Below are positions 63,321 through 64,000 of a DNA stretch of 64,000 nt, piece after piece. Numbering within the stretch: position 1 is the first letter of the stretch; each line of letters begins with the position of its first letter. The stretch is taken from contig JADJOE010000003.1 in the NCBI GenBank assembly GCA_016713905.1, positions 1,426,001 to 1,490,000 on the forward strand, given 5' to 3'. Under the pieces are notes generated by a model. It had not been told where the DNA came from. It saw nothing but the letters and a program-made list of their open reading frames with translations, and made no database searches. A program made the translations under genes and the position numbers. The DNA comes from Candidatus Vicinibacter proximus. GTDB lineage: Bacteria > Bacteroidota > Bacteroidia > Chitinophagales > Saprospiraceae.

Positions 63321-64000
63321 ATGTCAGGCATTTCGCAGTTTTTGCAGAAAATAGTGGTTTATCTCCGCTATTATTTCAAAGCAAATACAAGATATCGATT
63401 TCACAGCCCCTATCTTTTTCATTTGATTGAATCTTGTTTTGATGCAGAGCGCAATTATTATGACTTCTCTACCCTGGGTGAGAATTATTTACACCTGGTC
63501 AACAGAAATGAACTGATCAGTGTGGATGAATTCAGTCAAAAAAGGAATCAAGGCGGCTTGCTTATTGGCGCATTTGCAAAAAAAGCACTGCATCCGCCTG
63601 CACAATTGCATGAGTTATACCGATTAGTAAAATACCTGAAGCCTGTATCTATACTAGAACTAGGAGCCTGCCTTGGTTCCAGCAGTGTCTGTCTGGCGCT
63701 GGCCTCCAAAAGTTTACAGCAAGACAGTGTAGAAGGAAATGGCCAGTTCGTTGATATTGCAAAGAAGCTGGCTGCCAAATCAAATTGCAGTCATATTCAT
63801 TTTCATCATCAGGATTTTAGAAAATTTTTATCAGAAAATCGGGAGACGAAATATGATTTCATCATGCTGGATGGAGATCATTCAAAGGCCGCTACGTTGG
63901 AATACGTACAGATATTGCTCCAAATGCTGAATGACAAAGGGGTGTTGCTTTTGGACGACATTCATTGGTCTAAAGGGATGCATGAGGCCTGGCTTGAACT
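63321..64000 (+). CDS. Class I SAM-dependent methyltransferase (5' part)
   Basis: An open frame from the ATG at 63321 to the window end without a stop (226 complete codons). It opens with the YLRYYFKANTRYRFHSPYLFHLIESCF segment typical of this Bacteroidota methyltransferase group. The SAM-binding glycine motif follows as ILELGACLGSSSVCLALAS, then a motif-II-like FIMLDGDHSKAATLEYVQILL and LLLDDIHWSKGMHEAW. Class I methyltransferases transfer a methyl group from S-adenosylmethionine; the acceptor here is unknown. The gene is divergent from the FG-GAP protein. The rest of it lies outside the window. Confidence 0.85.
   Translation, partial: MSGISQFLQKIVVYLRYYFKANTRYRFHSPYLFHLIESCFDAERNYYDFSTLGENYLHLVNRNELISVDEFSQKRNQGGLLIGAFAKKALHPPAQLHELYRLVKYLKPVSILELGACLGSSSVCLALASKSLQQDSVEGNGQFVDIAKKLAAKSNCSHIHFHHQDFRKFLSENRETKYDFIMLDGDHSKAATLEYVQILLQMLNDKGVLLLDDIHWSKGMHEAWLE

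Overview
The window comes from a low-GC Bacteroidota chromosome, most likely of the Saprospiraceae/Chitinophagia type. The main evidence is gene content. There are many very large secreted proteins that end in type IX secretion (T9SS) sorting domains or gliding-motility-type C-termini. There are also SprB-like, PKD, HYR and LRR surface modules, the end of a porX-like T9SS regulator, a sigma/anti-sigma/TonB-receptor/DUF4249 module, and repeated TAnnTTTG (often TATCTTTG) promoter boxes of the Bacteroidota type. Almost all genes lie on the minus strand.

Layout: 1-3 kb has the porX tail, tatC with a small membrane protein, and a secreted LamG-like protein. 3-11 kb has a 1266-residue cohesin/SprB-repeat protein, a thioredoxin-SPOR protein overlapping hutI, and on the plus strand fabH with a FabK/nitronate-monooxygenase-like flavoprotein. 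11-19 kb has a secreted sugar-dehydrogenase-like protein, a plant-type LRR protein, murB and a small outer-membrane protein. 19-30 kb has an MsbA-like ABC exporter, a frameshifted PKD protein, an M1 peptidase, a frameshifted MFS transporter and an M36 metallopeptidase carrying two PA domains. 30-36 kb has a 1768-residue HYR/dockerin/cohesin protein of mosaic base composition and a ferredoxin.

The most interesting region is 36-47 kb. It is a tightly overlapping operon of lipoprotein (frameshifted), exosortase, a multi-spanning membrane protein, a second lipoprotein and a subtilisin-like peptidase, preceded by a large FG-GAP/ASPIC lipoprotein. Directly upstream is a separate two-gene unit whose first product has a Sec signal peptide and a C-terminal VPTMTQWG-membrane helix-basic tail, an IPTL-CTERM-type sorting signal. 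This looks like an enzyme-substrate pair for a second surface-sorting route working alongside T9SS in the same cell.

47-53 kb holds a double DUF1508 protein, a frameshifted papain-like lipoprotein, two envelope proteins and an unusual 121-bp tandem repeat. The repeat has two hairpins and a conserved 21-codon micro-ORF per unit. tRNA-Ser follows at 53.4 kb. 53.5-59 kb is the sigma/FecR/TonB-receptor/DUF4249 cluster. 59-64 kb has an outer-membrane protein gene broken in a 10-base homopolymer, tRNA-His with a clear terminator, another FG-GAP/ASPIC T9SS protein and the start of a SAM methyltransferase that runs out of the window.

At least five genes, and probably six, are interrupted by single-base frameshifts, several of them in homopolymers. 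This is more likely residual sequencing error than real gene decay, so the affected genes should be read as probably intact in the organism.
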